A stretch of 64,000 nucleotides of DNA from Flavobacterium sp. UBA4098 (GTDB lineage: Bacteria; Bacteroidota; Bacteroidia; Flavobacteriales; Flavobacteriaceae), in NCBI GenBank assembly GCA_002382495.1, contig DFXW01000041.1, forward strand, positions 1 to 64,000, read 5' to 3'. The notes beneath the pieces were generated by a model. The model ran no database searches, was not told the DNA's origin, and worked only from the letters and a program-made list of their open reading frames with translations. Shown here one piece after another: positions 6,870-14,708 of the stretch; position 1 is the first letter of the stretch; each line of letters starts with the position of its first letter. Position numbers and translations under genes: made by a program.

Positions 6870-9050
6870 ATGGGAAAGCGTTTAAGAAAACCGCTCAAAA
6901 AAGAGAAGACATACTCTGAAAAAATTGTAAAAATACTATCTCAAAATGCTAATAAAGTATATAACTACAAGCAAATAGCAGCTATATTAGATCTAGATGA
7001 TACACAAAGTAGAAATCAAATTATAAAAGATTTAAAAATTTTAGCCGCTCAAAAAACAATCATTGAATCAGAACCTGGTAAGTATTTAGTAAAAGCGATT
7101 AGTCAAGATTATTACGAAGGTAAAATTGATATGACAGGTCGAAAAACTGCTTATTTTGTTTGTCCAGATTTAGAAGAAGATGTTTTTATTCCAACTAATA
7201 ATTTAAATAGAGCTTTAGATAAAGACACGGTTAAAGTGTATATCTATAACCGAAGAAAAGGACGTCGACCAGAAGGTGAAGTAATTGAAGTTATCGAAAG
7301 AAATAAAACCGATTTTGTTGGAGTGATTGATATACAAAAGAATTTTTCTTTTGTATCAACAGCAAATCCAAAAATGTATACTGATATTTTTATTCCAAAA
7401 GATAAAATAGGAGAGGCAGAACAAGGAGATGTGGTTTTGGTTCATATTGAAGATTGGCCTAAAAGAGCTGATAGTCCTTTTGGAAAAGTGATCAAAGTTC
7501 TTGGAAAACCAGGGGAACATAACACTGAAATTCACGCTATTTTAGCCGAATACGGTTTACCTTCAGAATTTCCTATTGAAGTAGAAACTTATGCTCAAAA
7601 AATTGATACATCGATTCAAGCTTCTGAAATAGCAAAGCGTCGTGATATGCGTGACACTTTAACTTTTACTATTGATCCAAAAGATGCAAAAGATTTTGAT
7701 GATGCGCTGTCTTTCAAAAAGTTAGAAAACGGTAATTATGAAATTGGAATTCATATTGCTGATGTTTCTTTTTATTTAGAAGAAGGAACTATTTTAGATG
7801 ATGAAGCCTATCAAAGAGCTACTTCCGTCTATTTAGTAGATCGAGTAGTACCAATGTTACCTGAAGTCTTATCAAATTTTGCTTGTTCGTTACGACCTCA
7901 AGAAGAAAAATATACTTTTTCAGCTGTATTTGAAATCAATGAGAAAGCACAAGTAGTCAATCAATGGTTTGGAAGAACCGTTATTTTTTCTGATCAACGT
8001 TTTGCTTACGAAGAAGCACAATATATTATCGAAACTAAAAACGATACTATTCCTCAAGAAATTTCTATCACAGGAGAATCGTATCAAGTTTCAGCACCAA
8101 TTGTAGAAGCTACTTTAAAACTACAAGAATTAGCTAAAATATTACGTAGAAATAGAATGAACGAAGGCGCTATTTCATTTGATAAAGTAGAAGTAAAATT
8201 CAATTTAGATAAAGAAGGAGAACCAGCTGGAGTGTATTTCAAAATATCAAAAGATGCGAATCATTTGATTGAAGAATTCATGTTGCTAGCGAATAGAAAA
8301 GTGGCTGAGTTTATTGGTAAACAAAAGAAAACGTTTATTTATCGTATTCACGATGAGCCCAATGAAGATAAATTGATTGCGATGCAAACAGTTATTGCTA
8401 AGTTTGGTTATAAAATTGACTTTAGAAATAAAGGAGATATTTCCAAATCATTAAACAATTTATTATCTGAAGTTGTAGGTACTAAAGAGCAAAATCTAAT
8501 TGATACACTAGCTATTCGTAGTATGAGTAAAGCTAAATATTCTACTGATAATATTGGTCATTATGGACTAGCGTTTGATTATTATTCCCATTTTACTTCT
8601 CCTATTCGTAGATATCCTGATGTGATGGTGCATCGTTTGTTGCAATTTTATTTAGATGGTGGAAAATCAGCCGATGAAGAAAGTTATGAAGCTAAATGTT
8701 TACACTCATCTACAATGGAAGGTTTAGCTACTAATGCTGAACGTGATTCTATCAAATACATGCAGGTAAAATACATGCAAAATCATCAAGATCAAGAGTT
8801 TTTAGGAGTAATTTCAGGAGTAACCGAATGGGGAATTTACGTAGAAATTATCGAAAATAAATGTGAAGGCATGGTTCGAATTAGAGATATTAAAGAGGAT
8901 TATTATACTTTTGACGAAAAGCAATATGCTTTAGTCGGCGCCACTTCTCATGGTTTATTACAACTAGGAGATGAGATTTATGTCAAAGTAAAAAATGCCG
9001 ATTTAGTAAAAAAACAATTGGATTTTCACTTTATCAGAAGAAACGAATAA
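6870..9050 (+). CDS. rnr: Ribonuclease R
   Basis: A 726-residue 3'-5' exoribonuclease of the RNB (RNase II) family, which degrades structured RNA in the cytoplasm. Order: N-terminal winged-helix region (VYNYKQIAAILDLDD), cold-shock domains, the RNB catalytic core from about residue 255 with the metal-binding TIDPKDAKDFDDALS, the HFTSPIRRYPDVMVHRLL block, and a C-terminal S1 domain (GVISGVTEWGIYVEI). The string GCGTTTAAGAAAA occurs twice around the start codon, 26 bp apart and out of frame. The next three genes run in the same direction. Confidence 0.95.
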   Translation: MGKRLRKPLKKEKTYSEKIVKILSQNANKVYNYKQIAAILDLDDTQSRNQIIKDLKILAAQKTIIESEPGKYLVKAISQDYYEGKIDMTGRKTAYFVCPDLEEDVFIPTNNLNRALDKDTVKVYIYNRRKGRRPEGEVIEVIERNKTDFVGVIDIQKNFSFVSTANPKMYTDIFIPKDKIGEAEQGDVVLVHIEDWPKRADSPFGKVIKVLGKPGEHNTEIHAILAEYGLPSEFPIEVETYAQKIDTSIQASEIAKRRDMRDTLTFTIDPKDAKDFDDALSFKKLENGNYEIGIHIADVSFYLEEGTILDDEAYQRATSVYLVDRVVPMLPEVLSNFACSLRPQEEKYTFSAVFEINEKAQVVNQWFGRTVIFSDQRFAYEEAQYIIETKNDTIPQEISITGESYQVSAPIVEATLKLQELAKILRRNRMNEGAISFDKVEVKFNLDKEGEPAGVYFKISKDANHLIEEFMLLANRKVAEFIGKQKKTFIYRIHDEPNEDKLIAMQTVIAKFGYKIDFRNKGDISKSLNNLLSEVVGTKEQNLIDTLAIRSMSKAKYSTDNIGHYGLAFDYYSHFTSPIRRYPDVMVHRLLQFYLDGGKSADEESYEAKCLHSSTMEGLATNAERDSIKYMQVKYMQNHQDQEFLGVISGVTEWGIYVEIIENKCEGMVRIRDIKEDYYTFDEKQYALVGATSHGLLQLGDEIYVKVKNADLVKKQLDFHFIRRNE

Positions 9051-9072
9051 GTCAATTTAAATTACCAATAGT

Positions 9073-9738
9073 ATGAAAAAATTTGTATTTAGTTTATTAT
9101 TAATCAGTTCATTAACCTTTGCCCAAACGGAAAAAAAAGTAGGAGATTTTCATAAAGTAACCTCTTTTGATCAAATTACAGTGGAGTTAATTGCTTCAGA
9201 TGAAAATAAAGTAGAGCTTTCAGGGGTTAATTCAGACGAAGTAGAGCTTGTTAATAAAAATGGAGAACTTAAACTAAGAATGCCTTTAACGAATTTATTG
9301 AAAGGAAATCAAGTAAAAGCAAAGGTATATTACACCGATTTGGATGCAATTGAAGCTAACGAAGGATCACAAATTTCAAATAATGATGTTATTAAAGCTA
9401 CTAATTTTGATATTATTGCAAAAGAAGGAGCTAAAATAGATATTAGTTTAGATGTTGCTAAAGCAACTGTAAAACTAACAAGTGGAGCTATAGTAAAAAC
9501 ATCAGGAACAGCTAAAAACCAAGATGTTTTAGTTTCTGCAGGCGCTATTTATAACGGAAAAGATTTAACTACCGAACAAACTAGTATTAGTAGCAATGCT
9601 GGTGGAGAAGCAGAAGTTTTTGCAACTGAATTTATTGACGCAAAAGCAAGAGCAGGAAGCGATATTATGATTTACGGAAACCCTAAACAAGTTACTAAAA
9701 AGACTTTTGCTGCAGGCCATATTAAAATAATTAAATAA
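9073..9738 (+). CDS. Secreted DUF2807 (GIN domain) protein
   Basis: A 221-residue protein with a signal peptide (MKKFVFSLLLISSLTFAQ) followed by a DUF2807 or head-GIN domain. This is a repetitive beta-helix-like region with alternating small and charged residues (DFHKVTSFDQITVELIASD, LTNLLKGNQVKAKVYYTDLD, SSNAGGEAEVFATEFIDAKA). Such proteins are abundant and secreted in Bacteroidota; their function is not established. It follows rnr by 22 bp and precedes the LysE-type gene by 25 bp, so a shared transcript is likely. Confidence 0.82.
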   Translation: MKKFVFSLLLISSLTFAQTEKKVGDFHKVTSFDQITVELIASDENKVELSGVNSDEVELVNKNGELKLRMPLTNLLKGNQVKAKVYYTDLDAIEANEGSQISNNDVIKATNFDIIAKEGAKIDISLDVAKATVKLTSGAIVKTSGTAKNQDVLVSAGAIYNGKDLTTEQTSISSNAGGEAEVFATEFIDAKARAGSDIMIYGNPKQVTKKTFAAGHIKIIK

Positions 9739-9763
9739 TTAGCTTACACCTAAACTAAACTTA

Positions 9764-10438
9764 ATGATAAACGATATTCTAACAGGACTGCCTTGGGGAA
9801 TTTTCCTTAGTTTTATGATAGGTCCTGTATTCTTTATTCTAATTGAAACCAGCATCACTAAAGGATTTCGTGCTGCTCTTGCTTTTGATTTAGGGGTAGT
9901 TTTAGGAGATGTTTTTTTTATTGGAGTCGCTTATTTAGGAAGCTATCGTTTAATTTCAAGTCTAAAAGACAAACCTGCTTTGTTTATTTTTGGAGGAATT
10001 GTAATGGTGGCGTACGGAATAATTTCATTTGTTAAATTAAAGAAACAAGCTAAAATTCAATACGAAGCGATTGAAGATGAAATTATAAAAAAAAATTACG
10101 GAAGCCTTTTTATTAAAGGGTTTTTCTTAAATGTTATTAATATCGGAGTTCTAGGATTTTGGTTGGCGATTATCATTTCAGTAGGACCAAAATTAGATAT
10201 GCAAACCCCAAGAATGCTAACTTTTTTTACTTCGGTAATTCTAACCTATTTACTAGTTGATTGTTTAAAAATTGTATTAGCTAAACAATTAAAATCTAAA
10301 TTAACACCTCCTAATATTCTTAAAATTAAAAAAGGAATTAGTATTGTTTTAATTGTATTTGGATTGGCTTTAATGGTTCAAGGTTGGTTTCCAAAAGAAA
10401 AAGAAATGGTTAAAAATGCCTTGGAGAAGATAGAGTAA
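9764..10438 (+). CDS. LysE family transporter
   Basis: A 224-residue inner-membrane protein with about six hydrophobic helices. The N-terminus has the LysE/RhtB pattern (LPWGIFLSFMIGPVFFILIETSITKGFRAAL, then FDLGVVLGDVFFIGVAYLGS). The family exports amino acids or similar small solutes; the substrate cannot be read from sequence. Helices lie at about 5-25, 38-60, 68-90, 118-140, 150-170 and 185-205. It is the last gene of the rnr group and no clear terminator follows it immediately. Confidence 0.85.
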   Translation: MINDILTGLPWGIFLSFMIGPVFFILIETSITKGFRAALAFDLGVVLGDVFFIGVAYLGSYRLISSLKDKPALFIFGGIVMVAYGIISFVKLKKQAKIQYEAIEDEIIKKNYGSLFIKGFFLNVINIGVLGFWLAIIISVGPKLDMQTPRMLTFFTSVILTYLLVDCLKIVLAKQLKSKLTPPNILKIKKGISIVLIVFGLALMVQGWFPKEKEMVKNALEKIE

Positions 10439-10513
10439 ACAAACCAACCCTTTTTTTCTTTACTTATCTTCAGATTCAAACTTTATCGGTACTTAATTTT
10501 CTAAAAAATAAAC

Positions 10514-10542
10514 ATAAAAAAAACCTCTCAAAAAGAGAGGTT
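10514..10542 (-). terminator. Hairpin terminator, minus strand
   Basis: An 8-bp perfect stem AACCTCTC / GAGAGGTT with an AAAAA loop. On the minus strand it is followed by a run of T (10514-10521). It sits just downstream of the broken tRNA-Cys copy, exactly as the terminator at 10623-10654 sits behind the intact tRNA. Confidence 0.7.
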
Positions 10543-10547
10543 AATTC

Positions 10548-10593
10548 AGAGGCATAGTCCGTCCCGACACTTCGGGAGAACCGGAGTAGGAGC
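10548..10593 (-). pseudogene. Degenerate 3' fragment of tRNA-Cys with palindrome insertion
   Basis: On the plus strand this reads AGAGGCATAGTCCG, then 17 bp, then AACCGGAGTAGGAGC. The two outer blocks match the 3' part of the intact tRNA-Cys at 10657-10691 with one mismatch. The 6-bp T-loop segment between them is replaced by a 17-bp piece that contains TCCCGACACTTCGGGA. The anticodon arm and 5' half are absent, so it cannot be a working tRNA. Confidence 0.75.
10562..10577. repeat. Short palindrome TCCCGA-CACT-TCGGGA, copy 4
   Basis: Perfect 6-bp arms around CACT, sitting where the T-loop of the tRNA-Cys copy should be. It is the same element type as the three copies in the GH3-family gene. 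Confidence 0.7.
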
Positions 10594-10622
10594 ATATAAT
10601 TTAATTAATTTTTTCTAAAAAT

Positions 10623-10654
10623 TAAAAAAAAACCTCCAAGTTTCCTTGAAGGTT
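10623..10654 (-). terminator. Terminator of tRNA-Cys
   Basis: A ten-pair stem at 10631-10654 (AACCTCCAAG / CTTGAAGGTT, one G-T pair, loop of four). On the minus strand a run of T at 10624-10632 follows. It lies 5 bp behind the tRNA 3' end. Confidence 0.8.
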
Positions 10655-10658
10655 TTAG

Positions 10659-10729
10659 AGGCATCGTCCGGATTCGAACCGGAGTAGGAGCTTTTGCAGA
10701 GCCCAGCCTAGCCGCTCGGCCACGACGCC
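10659..10729 (-). tRNA. tRNA-Cys (GCA)
   Basis: The minus strand folds as a complete tRNA of 71 nt. The acceptor arms are GGCGTCG and CGATGCC. The anticodon arm is GGGCT-CTGCAAA-AGCTC with anticodon GCA. The T arm is CCGG-TTCGAAT-CCGG. Discriminator base is U. The CCA end is not encoded. A hairpin terminator follows directly, and a broken 3' copy lies about 65 bp further on. Confidence 0.95.
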
Positions 10730-10820
10730 AATTGTTATTGGGTTGCAAAGATAGCAAAAACTTTAATGTTTAAAAGTCTTCTGCTAAAAACTTTGTTTGA
10801 AATCAGATTTCTTTTTAGGC

Positions 10821-11180
10821 TTAGTTTCGATATTCTTCTAATTCAATAGTAACTGCTTCAACATCACCACCAATAGGCGGATTAATTTTAGAAACACCTA
10901 GTTTAATTCTCGAAACAGATGGCGCTTCAGCAAAAATACGAACAATAATTCGGTGCGCCACATGTTCTAACAATTCTGAACGAATCGCCATTTCCTCTTC
11001 CACGATTTGATTTAAAAGTACATAATCTACTGTATCGGCTAATTTATCGGAGATACACGATTGGCGTAAATCGGTTTTAACTTCTAAATCCACACGATAA
11101 TCTGATCCAATTTTACTTTCTTCTACCAAACAACCGTGGTACGAAAAAGTGCGAATATTTTTAAGTTTGATGATCCCCAT
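10821..11180 (-). CDS. folB: Dihydroneopterin aldolase
   Basis: A 119-residue FolB that cleaves dihydroneopterin to hydroxymethyl-dihydropterin and glycolaldehyde in folate synthesis. Family landmarks are the start GIIKLKNIRTFSYHGCLVEE, DTVDYVLLNQIVEEEM, the LLEHVAHRI stretch with the pterin-binding glutamate region, and the C-terminal KINPPIGGDVEAVTIELEE. No other folate genes are next to it. The divergent neighbour is glnS, and tRNA-Cys lies downstream on the same strand. Confidence 0.93.
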   Translation of the reverse strand: MGIIKLKNIRTFSYHGCLVEESKIGSDYRVDLEVKTDLRQSCISDKLADTVDYVLLNQIVEEEMAIRSELLEHVAHRIIVRIFAEAPSVSRIKLGVSKINPPIGGDVEAVTIELEEYRN

Positions 11181-11329
11181 TGTTATTTTTTTCTAGATAA
11201 ATATTTATCGTTTTGATGGGTTAAAAGTACAAAATGTTTTGTTTTTTTAGTTTTAAAACCGAATAAACAAGGGTACAAATCGCCGAATCATCAACAATTT
11301 TGATAACTTTGCCTTTCAAATTTTTTAAA

Positions 11330-13426
11330 ATGGCATCAGAAGAAAAATCATTGCATTTCATAGAACAAATTATAGAAGACAGTTTAGCCTCAGGTTTTCC
11401 TCAGGATCAATTGCGTTTTCGTTTTCCGCCAGAACCAAATGGGTATTTACACATTGGTCACGCAAAATCAATTTGTTTGAATTTTGGTTTGGGTTTAAAG
11501 TACAATGCGCCGGTTAATTTGCGTTTTGACGATACCAATCCCGCCAAAGAAGAGCAAGAATACGTAGATGCTATTAAAGAAGATTTGAAATGGTTAGGAT
11601 TTAATTGGACCGAAGAATTGTATTCGTCTGATTATTTCCAACAGTTATATGACTGGGCGGTTCAAATGATCAAAAACGGTAAGGCTTATGTAGATAGCCA
11701 AACTTCAGAAGAAATGGCCGCTCAAAAAGGAACTCCAACCCAACCAGGTGTTGATGGACCTTACAGAAACCGTTCAGTTGAAGAAAATTTAGCTTTATTC
11801 GAAGCTATGAAAAACGGAGAGTTTTCAGAAGGTACTCACGTTTTACGTGCTAAAATCGATATGGCTTCGACTAATATGTTGATGCGCGACCCCTTGATGT
11901 ATCGTATATTACACCGTCATCATCATAGAACGGCTAACGAATGGAAAATCTATCCTATGTACGATTATGCGCATGGAGAAAGTGATTATTTGGAACAAAT
12001 TTCACATTCGATTTGCACCTTAGAATTTGTAATGCACCGCGAGTTATATAATTGGTTTTTAGACCAAATTTATGACGCTAATCAAGTGCGCCCAAATCAA
12101 TACGAATTTGCCCGTTTGAATTTGAATTATACTGTGATGAGTAAAAGAAAGCTCTTACAATTGGTTCAAGAAAACTATGTAGACGGTTGGGATGATCCAA
12201 GAATGCCAACTATTTCAGGTTTACGTAGAAGAGGCTATACCCCAAATTCCATTCGTAAATTCTGTGATATTATTGGTGTTGCCAAAAGAGAAAATGTGAT
12301 AGATTATTCACTTTTAGAGTTTTGCTTGCGTGAAGATTTGAATAAAACAGCGCCTCGAGTGATGGCGGTTTTAGATCCTGTAAAAGTGGTTATTACCAAT
12401 TATCCAGAAGGAAAAGAAGAATGGTTGGACGCCGAAAACAATCAAGAAGACGAAACTGCAGGGTATAGAAAAGTCCCTTTTTCTAGAGAATTATATATTG
12501 AAAGAGAAGATTTTTTAGAAGAAGCTCCTGCCAAGTTTTTCCGTTTGAGTTTAGGGAAAGAGGTTCGCTTGAAAAACGCCTACATCATAAAAGGGGAATC
12601 TGTAGTTAAAGATGCAAACGGAAATATTACAGAAATTCATGTTTCGTATGACGAAGACAGCCGAAGTGGGAGCGGGAGTGAAGCCAGTCAACGAAAAGTA
12701 TCAGGAACCTTGCACTGGGTTTCAATAAAAGATGCCGTTGAGGCCGAAGTGCGTTTGTACGATCGTTTGTTTATTGACGAAGCACCAGACAGTCATAAAG
12801 AGAAAAATTTCTTAGAATTTATGAATCCCAATTCGTTGCAAATTAGCACCGGATTTGTAGAACCAAGTTTACAAACGGTTCAAGCAGGCGATAAATTCCA
12901 GTTCCAACGTTTGGGTTATTTCAGCGTTGATAAAGATTCAACGTCTGAAAAGTTAGTTTTTAATAAAACTGTTGGGTTGAAAGATGCTTGGGAAGAAAAA
13001 GGCAAGAAAGAAGAAAACGTATTAATGAATACTCAAAAAGAAATCAATAAATACGTTAAAGAAAAAGACGCTTCGGCTGCCAAAGCTATATTGAATACAA
13101 TTATCGAAAACATCAAAACCATTGATAATTATAGTTTGGTCAATCAAACCATTGTAAAAAACATCAAAAACGACAACAATTCTTTATTGTTTGCTAATTT
13201 GATTTTAGAACATTCAGACAAAGTAAATCCATCTAACATTGATTCTGAAGCTTTGTCAAAATTATATACTATGTCTTTAAAAAGTCAATTGGCTTTAGTT
13301 CGAATAGCGGCATTACAAAATTTAACTCACGATGCGGTTAATTTAGAAAATTTCAAACCTACATTATTTGAATTAAAAGCAACGGAAAATAATGAATCGG
13401 TTATTTCACTTTTGAACCAAATTTAA
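11330..13426 (+). CDS. glnS: Glutaminyl-tRNA synthetase with C-terminal extension
   Basis: Charges tRNA-Gln with glutamine. The start is set at ATG 11330 (MASEEKSLHF), giving 698 residues; earlier codons overlap a possible TAACTTTG promoter box at 11304-11311. Class I motifs are the HIGH box FPPEPNGYLHIGHAKS (about residues 35-50) and the KMSKS variant VMSKRKLL. The anticodon-binding beta-barrels end near residue 560 (FNKTVGLKDAW). About 135 more residues follow, helical and lysine-rich with a HEAT-like end (SQLALVRIAALQNLTHDA), that E. coli GlnRS (about 555 residues) lacks. GltX is also in this window, so glutamine charging here need not use transamidation. Confidence 0.95.
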   Translation: MASEEKSLHFIEQIIEDSLASGFPQDQLRFRFPPEPNGYLHIGHAKSICLNFGLGLKYNAPVNLRFDDTNPAKEEQEYVDAIKEDLKWLGFNWTEELYSSDYFQQLYDWAVQMIKNGKAYVDSQTSEEMAAQKGTPTQPGVDGPYRNRSVEENLALFEAMKNGEFSEGTHVLRAKIDMASTNMLMRDPLMYRILHRHHHRTANEWKIYPMYDYAHGESDYLEQISHSICTLEFVMHRELYNWFLDQIYDANQVRPNQYEFARLNLNYTVMSKRKLLQLVQENYVDGWDDPRMPTISGLRRRGYTPNSIRKFCDIIGVAKRENVIDYSLLEFCLREDLNKTAPRVMAVLDPVKVVITNYPEGKEEWLDAENNQEDETAGYRKVPFSRELYIEREDFLEEAPAKFFRLSLGKEVRLKNAYIIKGESVVKDANGNITEIHVSYDEDSRSGSGSEASQRKVSGTLHWVSIKDAVEAEVRLYDRLFIDEAPDSHKEKNFLEFMNPNSLQISTGFVEPSLQTVQAGDKFQFQRLGYFSVDKDSTSEKLVFNKTVGLKDAWEEKGKKEENVLMNTQKEINKYVKEKDASAAKAILNTIIENIKTIDNYSLVNQTIVKNIKNDNNSLLFANLILEHSDKVNPSNIDSEALSKLYTMSLKSQLALVRIAALQNLTHDAVNLENFKPTLFELKATENNESVISLLNQI

Positions 13427-13448
13427 TTTATTCGCTTTTATAAATTCC

Positions 13449-13475
13449 AAACCCGCTTTATAGCGGGTTTTTGTT
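13449..13475 (+). terminator. Terminator of glnS
   Basis: A 9-bp perfect stem AAACCCGCT / AGCGGGTTT with a TTAT loop, followed by TTTG. It lies 23 bp after the glnS stop. Confidence 0.82.
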
Positions 13476-13721
13476 ATTATAAATAGTTCTTATTGTGATT
13501 TTATTTTTTATTGGTTTAATCAATTAAAAACGGCTTAAATATATCAGCTTTAAAGCAGAATTTTTCTTTTTACAACCATAGAAGTCATTTTTAGAAAAAG
13601 AAAGCTATAAATGCAGCTATGTGTTTTTTACCCTCTATTAAGACACTTTAACGAGTTCTCAAGGACAAAAAGAAAATTATTGTTGTACCTTTAATATAGG
13701 AATCTTTAAACAATATAAATT

Positions 13722-14051
13722 ATGTCAAATACTTCAGGAAATTCTTTGTTGGCACTTTTAACAGGCGCATTGATTGGAGCGGGAATTGGAATTTTGTATG
13801 CTCCTGATAAGGGAACAAAAACAAGAGAAAAAATCAAAGACGGTTTTCAAGATGCCAAAGACGATTTGAAAACGAAACTTGAAGAAGTTTCAGAGCAATT
13901 AAAAAGCAAGTTAAATAACTCTAAAGACAATCTAGAAGATTCGTTTGAAGAGATGGTTTCTCAGGCTAGTCACAAAACCGAAGATTTAATTTTGTTTTTA
14001 GAACAAAAGTTGGCCGAGTTGAAAGAGCAAAACGCCAAACTTCAAAAATAA
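13722..14051 (+). CDS. YtxH domain-containing protein
   Basis: A 109-residue protein with one hydrophobic glycine-rich helix (LLALLTGALIGAGIGILYAP, about residues 9-28). The YtxH signature YAPDKGTKTREKIKDG and a long charged amphipathic helix or coiled coil (about 40-105) follow. YtxH-type proteins are small, often stress-induced membrane proteins of unknown mechanism. It is the first of three closely spaced genes (gaps 22 and 2 bp) that look like one envelope-associated operon. Confidence 0.85.
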   Translation: MSNTSGNSLLALLTGALIGAGIGILYAPDKGTKTREKIKDGFQDAKDDLKTKLEEVSEQLKSKLNNSKDNLEDSFEEMVSQASHKTEDLILFLEQKLAELKEQNAKLQK

Positions 14052-14073
14052 GTTTCAACTAAAATATATCATT

Positions 14074-14424
14074 ATGGCTTTTGAAGAAATAAAAAATCAA
14101 ACCGAACAAATTCAAGAACATGCCAAAGGTTATGTCGAATCTTATGTTGAATATTATAAACTTCACGGTTTTAAAATCTTAATGCAATCTACCACTATGA
14201 TGGTTAAGTTTCTTTTAATCGGGATATGTTTGGGTATGGTTATTTTGTTTGGTTCCATTGCTGTAGCTTTTGCAATAGGTGCTTATTTAGACAATATCGT
14301 TTTAGGCTTTTTATCGGTGGGTGGTTTTTATTTACTGGTTACAGCTTTATTGTTTTTAGTAAAAGACAAGATTGTTGAAGGACCTATTTTAGAAAGATTT
14401 TCAACCATATTTTTTAATGATTAA
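14074..14424 (+). CDS. Phage holin superfamily (DUF1469-like) membrane protein
   Basis: A 116-residue protein with an N-terminal amphipathic helix (EIKNQTEQIQEHAKGYVES) and two adjacent membrane helices (about 47-70 and 76-98). A charged C-terminus follows. This is the layout of the putative-holin or DUF1469 family that accompanies YtxH genes in Bacteroidota. No phage genes are nearby, so a role in lysis is not implied. It lies between the YtxH gene and a small companion gene. Confidence 0.75.
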   Translation: MAFEEIKNQTEQIQEHAKGYVESYVEYYKLHGFKILMQSTTMMVKFLLIGICLGMVILFGSIAVAFAIGAYLDNIVLGFLSVGGFYLLVTALLFLVKDKIVEGPILERFSTIFFND

Positions 14425-14426
14425 GT

Positions 14427-14678
14427 ATGGCTAAAAAATATTCTTCCTACGACCAAATTAACGCCGACTTAGAAATAATTAAGTTGGAACGAGAAATTCA
14501 TTTACAACATATTTTGTTGAATGTGGAAAAAACAAAAGAATCTATCCAACCTGAAAATTTATTTAAGGAAGCATTAAAATCGATACAATTTAAATTGTCA
14601 AATTCTTACGGAATGATATTGCAAATAGCGATCCCGTATTTTATCAATTGGCTTATCCATAAAAAAAGAGGCGATTAA
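14427..14678 (+). CDS. Small conserved protein of the YtxH-holin operon (DUF6327-like)
   Basis: An 83-residue protein starting 2 bp after the holin-like gene. It has a charged helical N-terminal part (YDQINADLEIIKLEREIHLQ) and a moderately hydrophobic C-terminal segment (YGMILQIAIPYFINWLIHKK). I recall a family of this form beside flavobacterial YtxH/holin pairs, probably DUF6327, but the name is from memory. Function unknown. The stop codon lies inside the loop of a terminator hairpin. Confidence 0.65.
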   Translation: MAKKYSSYDQINADLEIIKLEREIHLQHILLNVEKTKESIQPENLFKEALKSIQFKLSNSYGMILQIAIPYFINWLIHKKRGD

Positions 14679-14695
14679 GCCTCTTTTCTTTTTAT
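14664..14695. terminator. Bidirectional terminator before convergent gltX
   Basis: A 9-bp stem AAAAGAGGC / GCCTCTTTT around a GATTAA loop that contains the stop codon of the upstream gene. A-rich and T-rich flanks let it work for the plus-strand operon and for gltX. Confidence 0.75.
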
Positions 14696-14708
14696 ATCAC
14701 ATCAAGAA

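Noticed and set aside
6851..6890. GCGTTTAAGAAAA repeated either side of the rnr start codon
   Set aside because: The second copy is coding (KRLRKP); the 26-bp spacing is out of frame and there is no sign of an alternative start. Probably coincidence in AT-rich DNA.
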